A stretch of 64,000 nt of DNA, from assembly GCF_028290025.1 (NCBI RefSeq), contig NZ_JAQGKQ010000052.1:1-64000 (forward strand), written 5' to 3'. Within the stretch, counting starts at the first letter, position 1; each line of letters opens with the position of its first letter. Shown piece after piece: positions 7,344 to 16,682 of this stretch. This DNA comes from Cypionkella sp. (GTDB lineage Bacteria > Pseudomonadota > Alphaproteobacteria > Rhodobacterales > Rhodobacteraceae). A program made the position numbers and the translations under genes. The notes beneath the pieces are model-generated. The model saw only the letters and a list, made by a program, of their open reading frames with translations, made no database searches and had not been told where the DNA came from.

Positions 7344-8570
7344 ATGCAGGTCACGCGGCGCAATTTTTCAATCGGCCTGTCCGCTTTGGGCCTGTCAGCC
7401 TGCGTCGGAGGTGGCCGCAGTTCCAGTCGTCCCGCAGCGCAAACCACAATGCCGATGGTGCCAGACGCGGGTTTTGACGCTTGGGTGCAAAATTTCCGTC
7501 CGCGTGCCGTCGCAAAAGGCGTCTCGGCGGCGACGTTTGACACTGCCTTTCGTGCTTCGGGTTTCATCCCTGGCGTGATTGAGAAAGACCGCAACCAGAC
7601 CGAGTTCACCCGCACCACCGAAGATTACCTCGCCATTGCCGCCAGCGATGAACGCCTGAGCATGGGCCGCCAAATGCTGGCGCAGCAAATGGGCACCTTG
7701 CGCGCGATTGAGGCGCGTTATGGCGTGGAGCCGCATGTTGTTGCGGCGTTCTGGGGGCTCGAGAGCTTTTTCGGCACAAGGCGCGGCAATGTTCCGGTGA
7801 TTTCGGCGCTAGCGACTCTGGCCTATGAAGGCCGTCGTGCGGCATTTTTTGAACAACAACTGGTTGCGGCGCTGAAAATCCTGCAAAACGGCGATACCAA
7901 CACGCAGAACATGACCGGCAGTTGGGCGGGTGCGATGGGGCATACGCAGTTCATCCCGACCAGCTACCAAGCCTTCGCGGTTGATTTCAACGGCGATGGC
8001 CGCCGCGATATTTGGAGCGACGATCCCACCGATGCTCTGGCCTCGACCGCCGCCTATCTGTCGAAAAACGGCTGGACGCATGGGCAGCCTTGGGGGCAGG
8101 AGGTTACGCTGCCGTCTGGTTTCAACGTTGGCCTTGCGGGGCGTGGCAAGGGTCGCAGCGATTGGGCGGAACTTGGCGTGCGCGCGGTAAATGGCAGTTT
8201 GGGCGGTCATGGTGCCGCATCTCTGCTGCTGCCTGGCGGTCCGCGCGGCCCCGCTTTCCTGTTGTATCAGAACTTCAATGTCATCCTGCGCTACAACAAC
8301 GCCGAGAATTATGCGCTGGGCGTCGGCTACTTATCGGACCGCTTGAACGGTGCTGGCCCGCTGCGCGCGGCTTTTGGCCCGGATGCACAAGGCATGACTT
8401 TGGCCGATCGGCAGAATTTGCAACGCAAGTTGACAGCGGCTGGGTTTGATACTCAGGGCTCGGATGGGGTGATTGGCGCTAAAACCATCGCCGCGATCAG
8501 CGATTTTCAACGCGCGCGGGGGCTTCCGGTGACGGGTCAGCCGAGCGTCGAATTGCTGCGGATGTTGTAA
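7344..8570 (+). CDS. Lytic murein transglycosylase, MltB family, lipoprotein
   Basis: Cleaves the MurNAc-GlcNAc bond of peptidoglycan with 1,6-anhydro product formation. 408 residues. The N-terminus has TRRNF and a lipobox LSAC with Cys20, so it is an outer- or inner-membrane-anchored periplasmic lipoprotein. The SLT_2 (MltB) domain spans roughly 40-330; the catalytic Glu is Glu140 in FWGLESFFG, with GAMGHTQFIPTSY further on. A PG_binding_1 domain closes the protein (about 350-408, DGVIGAKTIAAISDFQ). It stands alone, with radC 43 bp downstream. Anhydro-muropeptides released by such enzymes could feed the recycling genes at the right end of the window. Confidence 0.93.
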   Translation: MQVTRRNFSIGLSALGLSACVGGGRSSSRPAAQTTMPMVPDAGFDAWVQNFRPRAVAKGVSAATFDTAFRASGFIPGVIEKDRNQTEFTRTTEDYLAIAASDERLSMGRQMLAQQMGTLRAIEARYGVEPHVVAAFWGLESFFGTRRGNVPVISALATLAYEGRRAAFFEQQLVAALKILQNGDTNTQNMTGSWAGAMGHTQFIPTSYQAFAVDFNGDGRRDIWSDDPTDALASTAAYLSKNGWTHGQPWGQEVTLPSGFNVGLAGRGKGRSDWAELGVRAVNGSLGGHGAASLLLPGGPRGPAFLLYQNFNVILRYNNAENYALGVGYLSDRLNGAGPLRAAFGPDAQGMTLADRQNLQRKLTAAGFDTQGSDGVIGAKTIAAISDFQRARGLPVTGQPSVELLRML

Positions 8571-8613
8571 GCGTTAACGATTTCTTCACCACTGTCATGG
8601 CAGCTTGCTTGCC

Positions 8614-9374
8614 ATGAACAAACCACGTGCCTTCAACGAAGCCCCCCTGCCGCTGTTCGCGCCCGACGTGGATGAGGCGGTGGGGAATGCGTTGCCGGGC
8701 AAGCTGCCGTCCTACATCGCCGATCATCGTAAACGGCTTCGTACCCGCTTCATGGAGGGCGGTGCTACTGCGATGCCCGACTATGAACTGTTGGAACTGC
8801 TGCTGTTTCGCGCCATTCCTCGCCAAGATGTAAAACCGCTGGCGCGTGAGTTGTTGGACACGTTCGGCGATTTCAACCGGGTGGTTACTGCAGTGCCGGC
8901 GCGGTTGATGATGGTGAAAGGTATTGGAGAGGCGGTGGTGCAAGAGCTGAAAATTGTTGAAGCGGCTGCCCAACGGATGATGCGAGCGCGGGTGATGAAC
9001 CGCCCGCTGTTGTCGTCATGGGATGCACTGCTCGATTATTGTCACACCGCGATGGCGCACCGCGAAACCGAACAATTTCGCATTTTCTCGACCGTAAAAA
9101 CGTGCTGATCGCAGATGAGGAACAGGCCAAGGGCACAGTCGATCATGTGCCGGTTTATCCCCGAGAGGTGGTCAAGCGCGGGCTAGAGCTGAACGCCTCG
9201 GCGCTGATCTTGGTTCACAACCACCCCTCCGGTGATCCGACGCCCTCGCAAGCCGACATCACCATGACCCTGCAAGTGCAAGAGGCCGCGCTCGTCTTGG
9301 GCATCACTCTGCACGATCACTTGATCATTGGCAAAAGCCGCGAGCTTAGTTTCCGGGCGGCGGGGTATCTATAG
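8614..9374 (+). pseudogene. radC: radC, split by a frameshift
   Basis: RadC/JAB-domain protein of uncertain function. The N-terminal helix-hairpin-helix part (8614-9108; YELLELLLFRAIPRQD, VKGIGEAVVQEL) and the C-terminal metalloprotease-like JAB part (9060-9374; [31 protein letters not shown]) are both well preserved but lie in different frames. The break is at about 9083-9093, where ...EQFRI should run into LFLDRKN; four bases appear to be missing. Neither half shows other decay, so this is either a recent mutation or a sequencing error. ATG at 8614; a TTG at 8605 is in frame. The 3' end overlaps the opposing methyltransferase gene by 29 bp. Confidence 0.8.
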
Positions 9375-10089
9375 ACTGCGCCGCTTTGCGGTTGTGCTTA
9401 CGGGCATGCATCTTAGCTTTGGTCGCCTCGGCACGGCGCTGCTTCTCGGCGTCCCCCAGCTGCATCAGCGTTGCGTTGCCCGACAGAGCGACGACATTGT
9501 CAACCCGCTGCGGCTTGATGAAGAACCAAGAGCGGTAACGATTATAGGTCACGTCGCCCGCCTTATCGGTGATTTTCAGATGCAAGCCCAACTGCTGCAC
9601 TAAATCATGTACTGCCCAAACCACCAGCGGCCAGCTTTTCACATCGTAATCATCCCCGGCCATAATGCCACCGGGCTTCAGCTTGGCATACCAGTTCAAC
9701 AGGGTGCGGCCTCCCTCCTCGCCGGTGTGGGCGTAGCCGTCCACATAGATGAAATCGAAATAGCCGTCGGGGAACAGATCAATCGCCTGATCAAAGGTCA
9801 TCCGCAGCAGATGATAGTTTTGATCCAAGCCCACCAGTCGCAGCGCAGCCTTATATTCGGCGGTGTTGTGCGAATCGGCATACATATCAACGCCCCAGAA
9901 CCGCGCGAACTTGCCTGACGCCACCATCTTGGCCGAGAATGACCCCGCCGCGACGCCCAGCTCTATCCCCAGATTGCCACTAGGCGTTAGGTCGTCAATC
10001 ACGTTCCAGCGGTAAGTGTCCGGCACTACTTCGGGCGTAACCTCAGGCATTTGGCTTTCTGCGATATCGCGCAGCTGGTCTTTTTGCAT
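9346..10089 (-). CDS. Class I SAM-dependent methyltransferase (Methyltransf_24 type)
   Basis: 247 residues. The SAM-binding start reads [16 protein letters not shown], followed by FWGVDMYAD and, later, [38 protein letters not shown], the usual order for this fold. The tail after residue 215 is basic and low-complexity. Substrate unknown; related proteins often act on sugars or small molecules. ATG at 10089 has AAGGA 7 nt before it. It follows the PstS-OmpA gene by 9 bp on the same strand and is probably cotranscribed. Confidence 0.82.
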   Translation of the reverse strand: MQKDQLRDIAESQMPEVTPEVVPDTYRWNVIDDLTPSGNLGIELGVAAGSFSAKMVASGKFARFWGVDMYADSHNTAEYKAALRLVGLDQNYHLLRMTFDQAIDLFPDGYFDFIYVDGYAHTGEEGGRTLLNWYAKLKPGGIMAGDDYDVKSWPLVVWAVHDLVQQLGLHLKITDKAGDVTYNRYRSWFFIKPQRVDNVVALSGNATLMQLGDAEKQRRAEATKAKMHARKHNRKAAQSIDTPPPGN

Positions 10090-10098
10090 CTGGATTCC

Positions 10099-11589
10099 TT
10101 AAGGCTGGGATGGCGTGAAAGAAGGCTTTAGCCAAACCTCCACCCGGCGATTGAGTCGGCGGCCTGCGGCGGTTTCATCACATGCCATCGGCAACGCCTC
10201 ACCAAAGGCTTCGACATGCGGAAAGGCGCTGTCCGGCATTCCGGTGGCTGCCTGCTTTAGCGCGGCAAGGATGCCATCGGCACGGTCTTGCGACAGGGCA
10301 AGATTGGCCTCCGCCGCGCCGGAGCCGTCCGAAAAACCCGCTAAGATCAGAGTCTTGTTTCGGAATGATCCAACTTCGATCTGTTGCGCCAAATCATTTA
10401 AGCTGTCTTGGCTTTCCGCATCCAGCGCCGAAGTGCCATCTTCAAAGCGGAACGTCAGCGACAGGCGATCCGCGCCGTCCATCAGGTCGACGAGGCGCTT
10501 CAGATCGGACAAAGTCGTCTCTTCGCCCGCGCCTTGAATGGCGTTGATCAGGCGCAGGCCGTCGGCTGTCATCGGTTGGCTTTCGAGGCCGCGATCAATA
10601 TAGCCGCCGCGCGCGATGGCAGCTTGGGCGGTGGGTAACGCCAGAAATTCGAGAAACTCACGCGCCATCAGCGGCAGACGACGACGCGGGGTCAGCAAAA
10701 ACACCGGAAGCGTAAGCGGATAGTCGCCTGCCTTCACCGCCAGAGCGCTGGGTGTCAGCGGAAAGCCGCAACTGTCCGACAAGGGCAAGGCGCGCGCTGC
10801 ACCTTCCGAGGCGCGCCCGGTCAGCGCAATGCTCCATGGGTCTTTCGCCACCGCATCCGCCAGCGCGCGCAGATCGGCATGGGTGATCGTTGCCGCCGGG
10901 TCGCGCCCCAGCCGCGCAGAAAGTGCGCGTTGCAGATCGCTGTCTGGCGTAAGGCCGTGCAATACCAGCGGCATGTCGAGCCCACCGACTTCGGACCAGT
11001 TTTTCACCTCACCAGCCAGCACGCGCGCCAGATCAATCGTCGAAATCTTCGGCAGCGGATTGTCCGGCGCGACAATTGGCACCAAAGCATCGAGCGCAAC
11101 GGCTTTTGAGCCGAAGTCTGGTTCGATTGCCGACGCGACCATTAATTCGGCGCGTCCAGCCTTCAACTCTGCGCGGGCCTGATCGGGAAGTAGCGGGCGA
11201 AAGGACATTTCGGCCAATACTTTATGGGTTGCGGGGTCTGTCAGCACTGCGCCTTCTGGGCCGACCGCATACAGCAAACCGCGCGATTTTGCGAACCCTG
11301 CGATCAGTAGCGGCAACAGCGCAAACCCCGCATCAGCTTCACCTACCAAGCGGATCACGGCTTTTGGGGCAGTCAGATCGGGGCAGGCCGGGCCATCGCA
11401 AATCACGCCGGAAGCGTCAATGGTCAGCAGGCCATAGGAGCTGTCGATACGGAAAAACTCGCCATCATAACCTTGCAGAGTGCCCGCAATCGCCAGCGCC
11501 CCATCGCGTGAGGTCAGCGTGACGTCTTGCGCCATCGCCACACATGGCAGAAGCGCGGCGAAAATCGCCGCGCGCCAGAAACTTATCAT
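10099..11589 (-). CDS. Phosphate-binding-like (PstS) protein fused to OmpA C-terminal domain
   Basis: 496 residues, exported (signal peptide to about residue 20, ending AMAQ). The middle (about 75-330) resembles phosphate-type ABC solute-binding proteins (VPIVAPDNPLPKISTIDLARVLAGEVKNW). The C-terminal 130 residues are an OmpA-like peptidoglycan-binding domain (LILAGFSDGSGAAEANLALSQDRADGI, RRLNRRVEVWL). So the protein should be tethered to the cell wall in the periplasm. No phosphate transporter genes are nearby. Role unknown; phosphate capture or wall sensing are both possible. It follows the gene at 11618 by 28 bp. Confidence 0.82.
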   Translation of the reverse strand: MISFWRAAIFAALLPCVAMAQDVTLTSRDGALAIAGTLQGYDGEFFRIDSSYGLLTIDASGVICDGPACPDLTAPKAVIRLVGEADAGFALLPLLIAGFAKSRGLLYAVGPEGAVLTDPATHKVLAEMSFRPLLPDQARAELKAGRAELMVASAIEPDFGSKAVALDALVPIVAPDNPLPKISTIDLARVLAGEVKNWSEVGGLDMPLVLHGLTPDSDLQRALSARLGRDPAATITHADLRALADAVAKDPWSIALTGRASEGAARALPLSDSCGFPLTPSALAVKAGDYPLTLPVFLLTPRRRLPLMAREFLEFLALPTAQAAIARGGYIDRGLESQPMTADGLRLINAIQGAGEETTLSDLKRLVDLMDGADRLSLTFRFEDGTSALDAESQDSLNDLAQQIEVGSFRNKTLILAGFSDGSGAAEANLALSQDRADGILAALKQAATGMPDSAFPHVEAFGEALPMACDETAAGRRLNRRVEVWLKPSFTPSQP

Positions 11590-11617
11590 TAATCCCGCCC
11601 TGACCGTGAGTTGGCCG

Positions 11618-12667
11618 TTAGTTTGCAGAGGCGATAGTCATGTCCGGGACAAGATTTTTCAACACAAGATAGTCACCCACCGCGTTACAATCGGGCATTT
11701 CGAGTGACATATCACTAATCTTCACCGCTCCGGCGGTGGTGAGCAGAGTTTGCCCCAGCATTTCACGGCCGCAGGTGGCTTTGGTCACGGCGGCCTCTAT
11801 CAAGATTTCGGGCTTGGTCGTGGTGTTTTTGGGATAGGTGTATACTTGCGCAAGCATCGGCAAGGTTGTTGAGGCATCACCCAGCACGGTCATAAAGCCG
11901 CCCTTCGCCGGAACTCCAGTCGCTGGCGCGTGCGGCATGGAAGCCGAGACATCACCGGCGCCGCCGAACTCAGAGGTATCCTCAAATGCATGGAGCTGAA
12001 AGGCATCGTCTTGTTGCCACTGTACCGCAAAACGCCGCAGGCTGGCCAGTTCTGGCACAAGTACTTTCGCGCTGACAGAGGTGTTATCCTTAAACATTAC
12101 TTCGACTTCGGCATTTTGTACCAGTGCTGGCAAATCCGTCAACAACGCGCCCTTCGGCGAGGTTTTAGCGGTGAACGTCAGACCAGCGTGTTTCACCACG
12201 ACCCGCTCAGAGGCGTGGCAAGGCGAAAGCAAGTTCACCTCAATCAATGCGTTTTCGCTGCTCGCAAGATTGAGCGCCACCGGGCAAGGATCAGATCCTG
12301 TCTTCAGGGGCACAGCAGGCACTGTCGCGTCAATGTGAGAGGGTTGCACTGAGACTGGCATCACCATTGTAACGGGCGAGGCGGGCTTCGGCGCCATGAC
12401 GGTAAGTTGGAGCTTGGCGGCGTCTGTAGCTTTCGGCAACATCGCCACCGCGATCTTTTTAACCGGAAGCGCCACAGCCATATCTGTAGCAGCGAGACGC
12501 TCGATGTGTTTCGGCTGCTCGAGAAGCTGGGTGTTGGCGGGCTGATTGCTCGCATTGCGCGCGGCCATGGGCTTTTCCGACATGCTTTGCACCAGATGCC
12601 CTGCCCCCAAAGCAATCGTGATCACCGCGACGCCACGGGCCAGTCTGCGCTTCATATCGGCTGCCAT
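11618..12667 (-). CDS. Rhodobacterales-type conserved protein beside secA (often labelled 'translocase')
   Basis: About 349 residues. An N-terminal membrane anchor (RLARGVAVITIALGAGHLVQ) is followed by a Pro/Ala/Met-rich linker and then a globular part with paired cysteines (DPCPVALNL, LLSPCHASERV, TKATCGREM, MPDCNAVGDYLVL) that suggests a periplasmic location. I know of no characterised function; database labels of 'translocase' for such proteins probably come only from the secA neighbour. ATG at 12667 has an excellent GGAGGAACC; an in-frame extension to 12763 lacks one. Same strand as secA, but the secA terminator lies between. Confidence 0.72.
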   Translation of the reverse strand: MAADMKRRLARGVAVITIALGAGHLVQSMSEKPMAARNASNQPANTQLLEQPKHIERLAATDMAVALPVKKIAVAMLPKATDAAKLQLTVMAPKPASPVTMVMPVSVQPSHIDATVPAVPLKTGSDPCPVALNLASSENALIEVNLLSPCHASERVVVKHAGLTFTAKTSPKGALLTDLPALVQNAEVEVMFKDNTSVSAKVLVPELASLRRFAVQWQQDDAFQLHAFEDTSEFGGAGDVSASMPHAPATGVPAKGGFMTVLGDASTTLPMLAQVYTYPKNTTTKPEILIEAAVTKATCGREMLGQTLLTTAGAVKISDMSLEMPDCNAVGDYLVLKNLVPDMTIASAN

Positions 12668-12770
12668 CGGTTCCTCCAGCGAATCTGTTTGAGGGGTAGT
12701 GCCCGTCAAACACGGCGCTGATGCGGCGCAATCAAGGAATGTTTCCGAACTCCGCGGCAGCAAATAGGCA

Positions 12771-12790
12771 AGGGCAGCCGAAGCTGCCCC
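12771..12790 (-). terminator. secA terminator with UUCG-type tetraloop
   Basis: GGGCAGC (12772-12778) and GCTGCCC (12783-12789) form a perfect 7-bp stem; read on the reverse strand the loop is TTCG. The following T-rich run is weak (TTGCCTATTT). Placed 32 bp after the secA stop. Confidence 0.6.
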
Positions 12791-12821
12791 TGATCAATAG
12801 TGCTGTAACATTAAGTCGTTA

Positions 12822-15536
12822 TCAGACCAGCTTGCCGTGACACGCTTTGAACCGTTGGCCCGAACCGCATGGACAGGGATCGTTGCGGGCCGGGTTGCCC
12901 CAAGTTGTCGGATCGGCTTCGTCAAATCCGGCGAGTGCTGCCGCCGTTGGAGAACCAACCGCAGGCGCTTCAATCGCAGTTGCTTCACGATCTGCGGCCT
13001 GTGCAGCTTGCTGTTGCGCGATAAACTGCGCCATCATGGCTTCTTGTTCCGCTTGGCTGACCGGGCGAATTTGCGCCAGTTTTTGCGTCACGTCTTGGCG
13101 CAAAGAGTTCAGCATGGACTCGAACAGCGTGAAGCTTTCGGTTTTATACTCGTTAAGCGGATCGCGCTGTGCATAACCCCGGAAGCCAACGACCGAGCGC
13201 AGGTGTTCCAACCGAAGCAAGTGGTCACGCCATTTCGCATCAATGCTTTGCAAAAGCAGCTGTTTTTCGATGTTCCGCATACTTTCCGGCCCGAAAGCCT
13301 CCAGCTTTTCGGCCATCAAGGCGTCAGAGGCCGCCACGATACGCTCGCGGATGGTTTGCTGGTCGGTGCCTTCTTCGGCGGCCCAAGTCGCTATCGGCAA
13401 ATCGAGGCCCATCTTCTCGATCAGCGCCTCTTGCAGCCCGGCGGTATCCCAACGGTCGGCGTAGGTTTTGGCGGGCATGTAGTGATCGACCAAATCTTCG
13501 GCAACCTGATGGCGCATGTCCATCACGATCTCGCCCAGATCCTCGGCCTGCATGACTTCCATGCGCTGACCGAAGATGGCTTTGCGCTGGTCGTTCATCA
13601 CATCGTCGAACTTCAGCAACTGCTTGCGGATGTCAAAGTTGCGGCCTTCGACCTTGGCCTGCGCGCGTTCCAGCGATTTATTGACCCAGGGGTGAACAAT
13701 CGCTTCGCCTTCCTTCATGCCCAGCTTCGACAGCACGGCATCAAGACGCTCGGAGCCGAAAATCCGCATCAGATCGTCTTCTAGCGACAGGAAGAAGCTG
13801 GAGCGGCCCGGATCGCCCTGACGGCCCGAACGGCCACGCAACTGGTTGTCGATGCGGCGTGATTCGTGACGCTCTGTTGCCAGAACGAACAGACCGCCAG
13901 CCTTCTTAACCGCTTCCTCTTCATCGGCATGTTCAGCTTCAACCCGTGCGCGCACCTCATCCGGGTGCAAATGCGGATCGGCGGTGATCGCTTCCATCAC
14001 CTTGAACTCAACGTTGCCGCCAAGTTTGATGTCGGTGCCACGGCCCGCCATGTTTGTCGCAATCGTCACGGCGTTCAGCTTGCCTGCATCGGCGACGATC
14101 TGCGCCTCTTGCTCATGCTGACGCGCGTTCAACACGTTGTGCGGGATGCCGGCCGCTTTCAACATTTCCGAAAGCGCCTCGGATTTATCAATCGAGGTGG
14201 TGCCGACCAAGATCGGCTGGCCCGTCGCATGGGCTTCCTGAATGGTTTTCACCACGCCTTCAAACTTCTCACGCGCGGTGCGGTAGACGGCATCATGCTC
14301 ATCTTTGCGCTTCACTTCGCGGTTGGTCGGCACTTCGACCACGCCGAGTTTGTAGATTTCCATGAACTCGTCAGCCTCGGTCGAGGCCGTGCCGGTCATC
14401 CCGGCCAACTTGTCATAGAGACGGAAGTAATTCTGGAAGGTCACGCTCGCCAAAGTGACGTTTTCGGGCTGAATAGCCACGCCTTCTTTCGCCTCAATCG
14501 CTTGATGCAGGCCATCCGACAAGCGGCGGCCCTTCATCATCCGGCCGGTGAACTCGTCGATCAGCATCACTTCGCCGTCGCGCACGATATATTGCTGATC
14601 GCGGGTGAACAGCTTGTGCGCCCGCAAAGCCTGCGTGACATGGTGCACGATGGTGGTGCTTTCGGGCTCATACAGGCTTTGCTCGGCGGGCAGAATCCCG
14701 GCCTCGTGTAGCGCGTGTTCGATGAAATCGTTGCCGTCTTCCGAATAGGTGACGTTGCGAGTTTTTTCATCCAGCTTAAAATGCGTCTCATTCAGCAGCG
14801 GGATTAGCTTATCGACCAGTTGATAAAGCTCACTGCGGTCTTGTGACGGGCCGGAGATGATCAACGGCGTGCGCGCCTCATCGACCAAGATGCTGTCCAC
14901 CTCATCGACAATCGCATAGTTGTGGCCGCGCTGGTTCATCTCCTCCAGCGAGGCTTTCATATTGTCGCGCAGATAGTCGAAGCCCAACTCGTTGTTGGTC
15001 GCATAGGTGATGTCGGCGCGGTAAGCCTCACGCTTTTCCGCCTCACCCTGATAGGGATAGACCACGCCAGTGGTCAGGCCCAAAGCCCCGTAGACCTTGC
15101 TCATCCATTCGGCGTCGCGCTTGGCGAGGTAATCGTTCACCGTAACCACATGCACGCCTTTGCCCGAAAGCGCGTTGAGGTAAGCCGGGAAGGTGGCGAC
15201 CAAGGTCTTGCCCTCACCAGTGCGCATCTCAGCGATGTTGCCCTGATGCAGGAAGATCCCGCCCATCAACTGCACATCAAACGCGCGCAGACCCAAGGCG
15301 CGCTTGGCGGCCTCACGGCAATTCGCAAACGCCTCAGGCAGCAGCGCATCAAGGCTTTCGCCACCCGCAATCCGCCTCTGGAAATCGGCGGTTTTCGCCT
15401 TGATTTCATCATCACTGAGCGCCGCAAACTCCGGCTCTAACGCGCTAATCTTCGCAACCAAAGGGCGCACCGATTTGACCATCCGGTCGTTCGGTGTTCC
15501 AAACATCTTCCGCGTAAGCGATCCAAGACCCAGCAT
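12822..15536 (-). CDS. secA: Preprotein translocase ATPase SecA
   Basis: Motor of the Sec pathway, pushing unfolded proteins through SecYEG. 904 residues, full length. Walker A region RTGEGKTLV (about residue 105), [19 protein letters not shown] (about 205), helicase motif region [13 protein letters not shown] (about 500) and the C-terminal zinc site [17 protein letters not shown] at 15536 has GGAG 7 nt upstream. It diverges from the parvulin gene at 15735, which is itself exported. Confidence 0.98.
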   Translation of the reverse strand: MLGLGSLTRKMFGTPNDRMVKSVRPLVAKISALEPEFAALSDDEIKAKTADFQRRIAGGESLDALLPEAFANCREAAKRALGLRAFDVQLMGGIFLHQGNIAEMRTGEGKTLVATFPAYLNALSGKGVHVVTVNDYLAKRDAEWMSKVYGALGLTTGVVYPYQGEAEKREAYRADITYATNNELGFDYLRDNMKASLEEMNQRGHNYAIVDEVDSILVDEARTPLIISGPSQDRSELYQLVDKLIPLLNETHFKLDEKTRNVTYSEDGNDFIEHALHEAGILPAEQSLYEPESTTIVHHVTQALRAHKLFTRDQQYIVRDGEVMLIDEFTGRMMKGRRLSDGLHQAIEAKEGVAIQPENVTLASVTFQNYFRLYDKLAGMTGTASTEADEFMEIYKLGVVEVPTNREVKRKDEHDAVYRTAREKFEGVVKTIQEAHATGQPILVGTTSIDKSEALSEMLKAAGIPHNVLNARQHEQEAQIVADAGKLNAVTIATNMAGRGTDIKLGGNVEFKVMEAITADPHLHPDEVRARVEAEHADEEEAVKKAGGLFVLATERHESRRIDNQLRGRSGRQGDPGRSSFFLSLEDDLMRIFGSERLDAVLSKLGMKEGEAIVHPWVNKSLERAQAKVEGRNFDIRKQLLKFDDVMNDQRKAIFGQRMEVMQAEDLGEIVMDMRHQVAEDLVDHYMPAKTYADRWDTAGLQEALIEKMGLDLPIATWAAEEGTDQQTIRERIVAASDALMAEKLEAFGPESMRNIEKQLLLQSIDAKWRDHLLRLEHLRSVVGFRGYAQRDPLNEYKTESFTLFESMLNSLRQDVTQKLAQIRPVSQAEQEAMMAQFIAQQQAAQAADREATAIEAPAVGSPTAAALAGFDEADPTTWGNPARNDPCPCGSGQRFKACHGKLV

Positions 15537-15734
15537 GTTTTCTCCGCCCGGTCGTATATACCACCGGTATTGACAATATCGTGTGAGGCTCTGGCTTGCT
15601 CGACTGCGGCGGCTTCCTTAGAAGGGCGTCAAAGCTTGGGCAAACTTGCATCACACGCGACCCGTGCGATGTAAGGGTAAGGCCCAGCATAGTCAACGTC
15701 GCGCAGGGTTGCGGACCGATCAGGAGAGTGTGAG

Positions 15735-16583
15735 ATGGCAAAAGCGATGCGGTTTATGGCGGGAATGGCACTGTCCCTCGCCTTGGCAGCCCCAGCACTG
15801 GCGCAAGACCCAACCGCCGATACGGTGATCGCCACCGTCAACGGCACCAATATCACCTTGGGCAATATGATCGTGGCGCGCGAAAGCCTGCCAGAGCAGT
15901 ATAAGACTTTGCCGCCGGATGTGCTGTTCAAAGGCATCTTGGATCAACTGGTGCAGCAGACAGTCCTGGCGGCGTCGCTGGAAGACAAGCTGACCAAAAA
16001 AGACACGCTGCAACTGGAAAACGACCGTCGCGGTTATCTGTCGAACGCCGCGTTGAAGCCGATTGTGACTGCCGCTGTGACCGATGCGGCGCTGCAAAAA
16101 GCTTATGACGAAAAGTTCAAAGATGTGGCCCCGGCGACTGAATACAACGCCTCGCACATTTTGGTGGATAGCGAAGAAAAGGCGAATGAGCTGAAAACCC
16201 AGCTCGCGGGCGGTGCCGATTTTGCCGAGCTTGCCAAGGCAAATTCCACGGACACCGGTTCGGGCGCGCAGGGCGGTGATCTCGGCTGGTTTGGTTTGGG
16301 CGCGATGGTCAAGCCGTTTGAAGATGCGGTTGTGGCGGCCAAAGTTGGTGAAGTTTCCGGCCCGATCAAATCGGATTTCGGCTGGCACCTGATCTTGGTG
16401 AAGGAAACCCGAGTCGCTGCGAAACCTACACTGGACGAAACACGCGATGAGTTGGCGCAAGCGATTGAGCAGAAGGCCGTCGAAGATCACATCAAGACGC
16501 TGACCGACGCTGCCAAGATCGAAAAGCCGGGTGAGGCGATTGATCCAAAGTTCCTCGGCGACGCCACGCTGCTTGATAAATAA
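15735..16583 (+). CDS. Periplasmic peptidyl-prolyl isomerase, parvulin (PpiC) family
   Basis: 282 residues: signal peptide (FMAGMALSLALAAPALAQ), an N-terminal helical chaperone-like region, and a rotamase domain at about 138-235 (ASHILVDSEEKA, FAELAKANSTDTGSGAQGGDLGWF, GPIKSDFGWHLILV). Likely helps fold periplasmic or outer-membrane proteins delivered by Sec. ATG at 15735 has AGGAG upstream. Followed by a long hairpin and argJ. Confidence 0.93.
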   Translation: MAKAMRFMAGMALSLALAAPALAQDPTADTVIATVNGTNITLGNMIVARESLPEQYKTLPPDVLFKGILDQLVQQTVLAASLEDKLTKKDTLQLENDRRGYLSNAALKPIVTAAVTDAALQKAYDEKFKDVAPATEYNASHILVDSEEKANELKTQLAGGADFAELAKANSTDTGSGAQGGDLGWFGLGAMVKPFEDAVVAAKVGEVSGPIKSDFGWHLILVKETRVAAKPTLDETRDELAQAIEQKAVEDHIKTLTDAAKIEKPGEAIDPKFLGDATLLDK

Positions 16584-16615
16584 CAGTTACGCATTCTTGC
16601 TAATACGCTAAACAT

Positions 16616-16646
16616 CGGCGCGCAGACCTTGCTGGTTTGCGCGCCG
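16616..16646. other. Strong intergenic hairpin between PPIase and argJ
   Basis: A 13-bp stem (16616-16628 with 16634-16646, one G-T pair) around the loop TTGCT. It lies 33 bp after the PPIase stop and 37 bp before the argJ start. No T-run follows on either strand, so it may be an mRNA stabiliser or processing site rather than an intrinsic terminator. Confidence 0.5.
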
Positions 16647-16682
16647 AATTCAGATAGACGCGGACATTTAGCGGGGGACGCA

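Noticed and set aside
9083-9108. Programmed -1 frameshift in radC at the five-A run
   Set aside because: Slippage at the A-run would yield a product lacking the conserved FLDRKN residues that are encoded upstream of it in the other frame, so the break is earlier and mutational.
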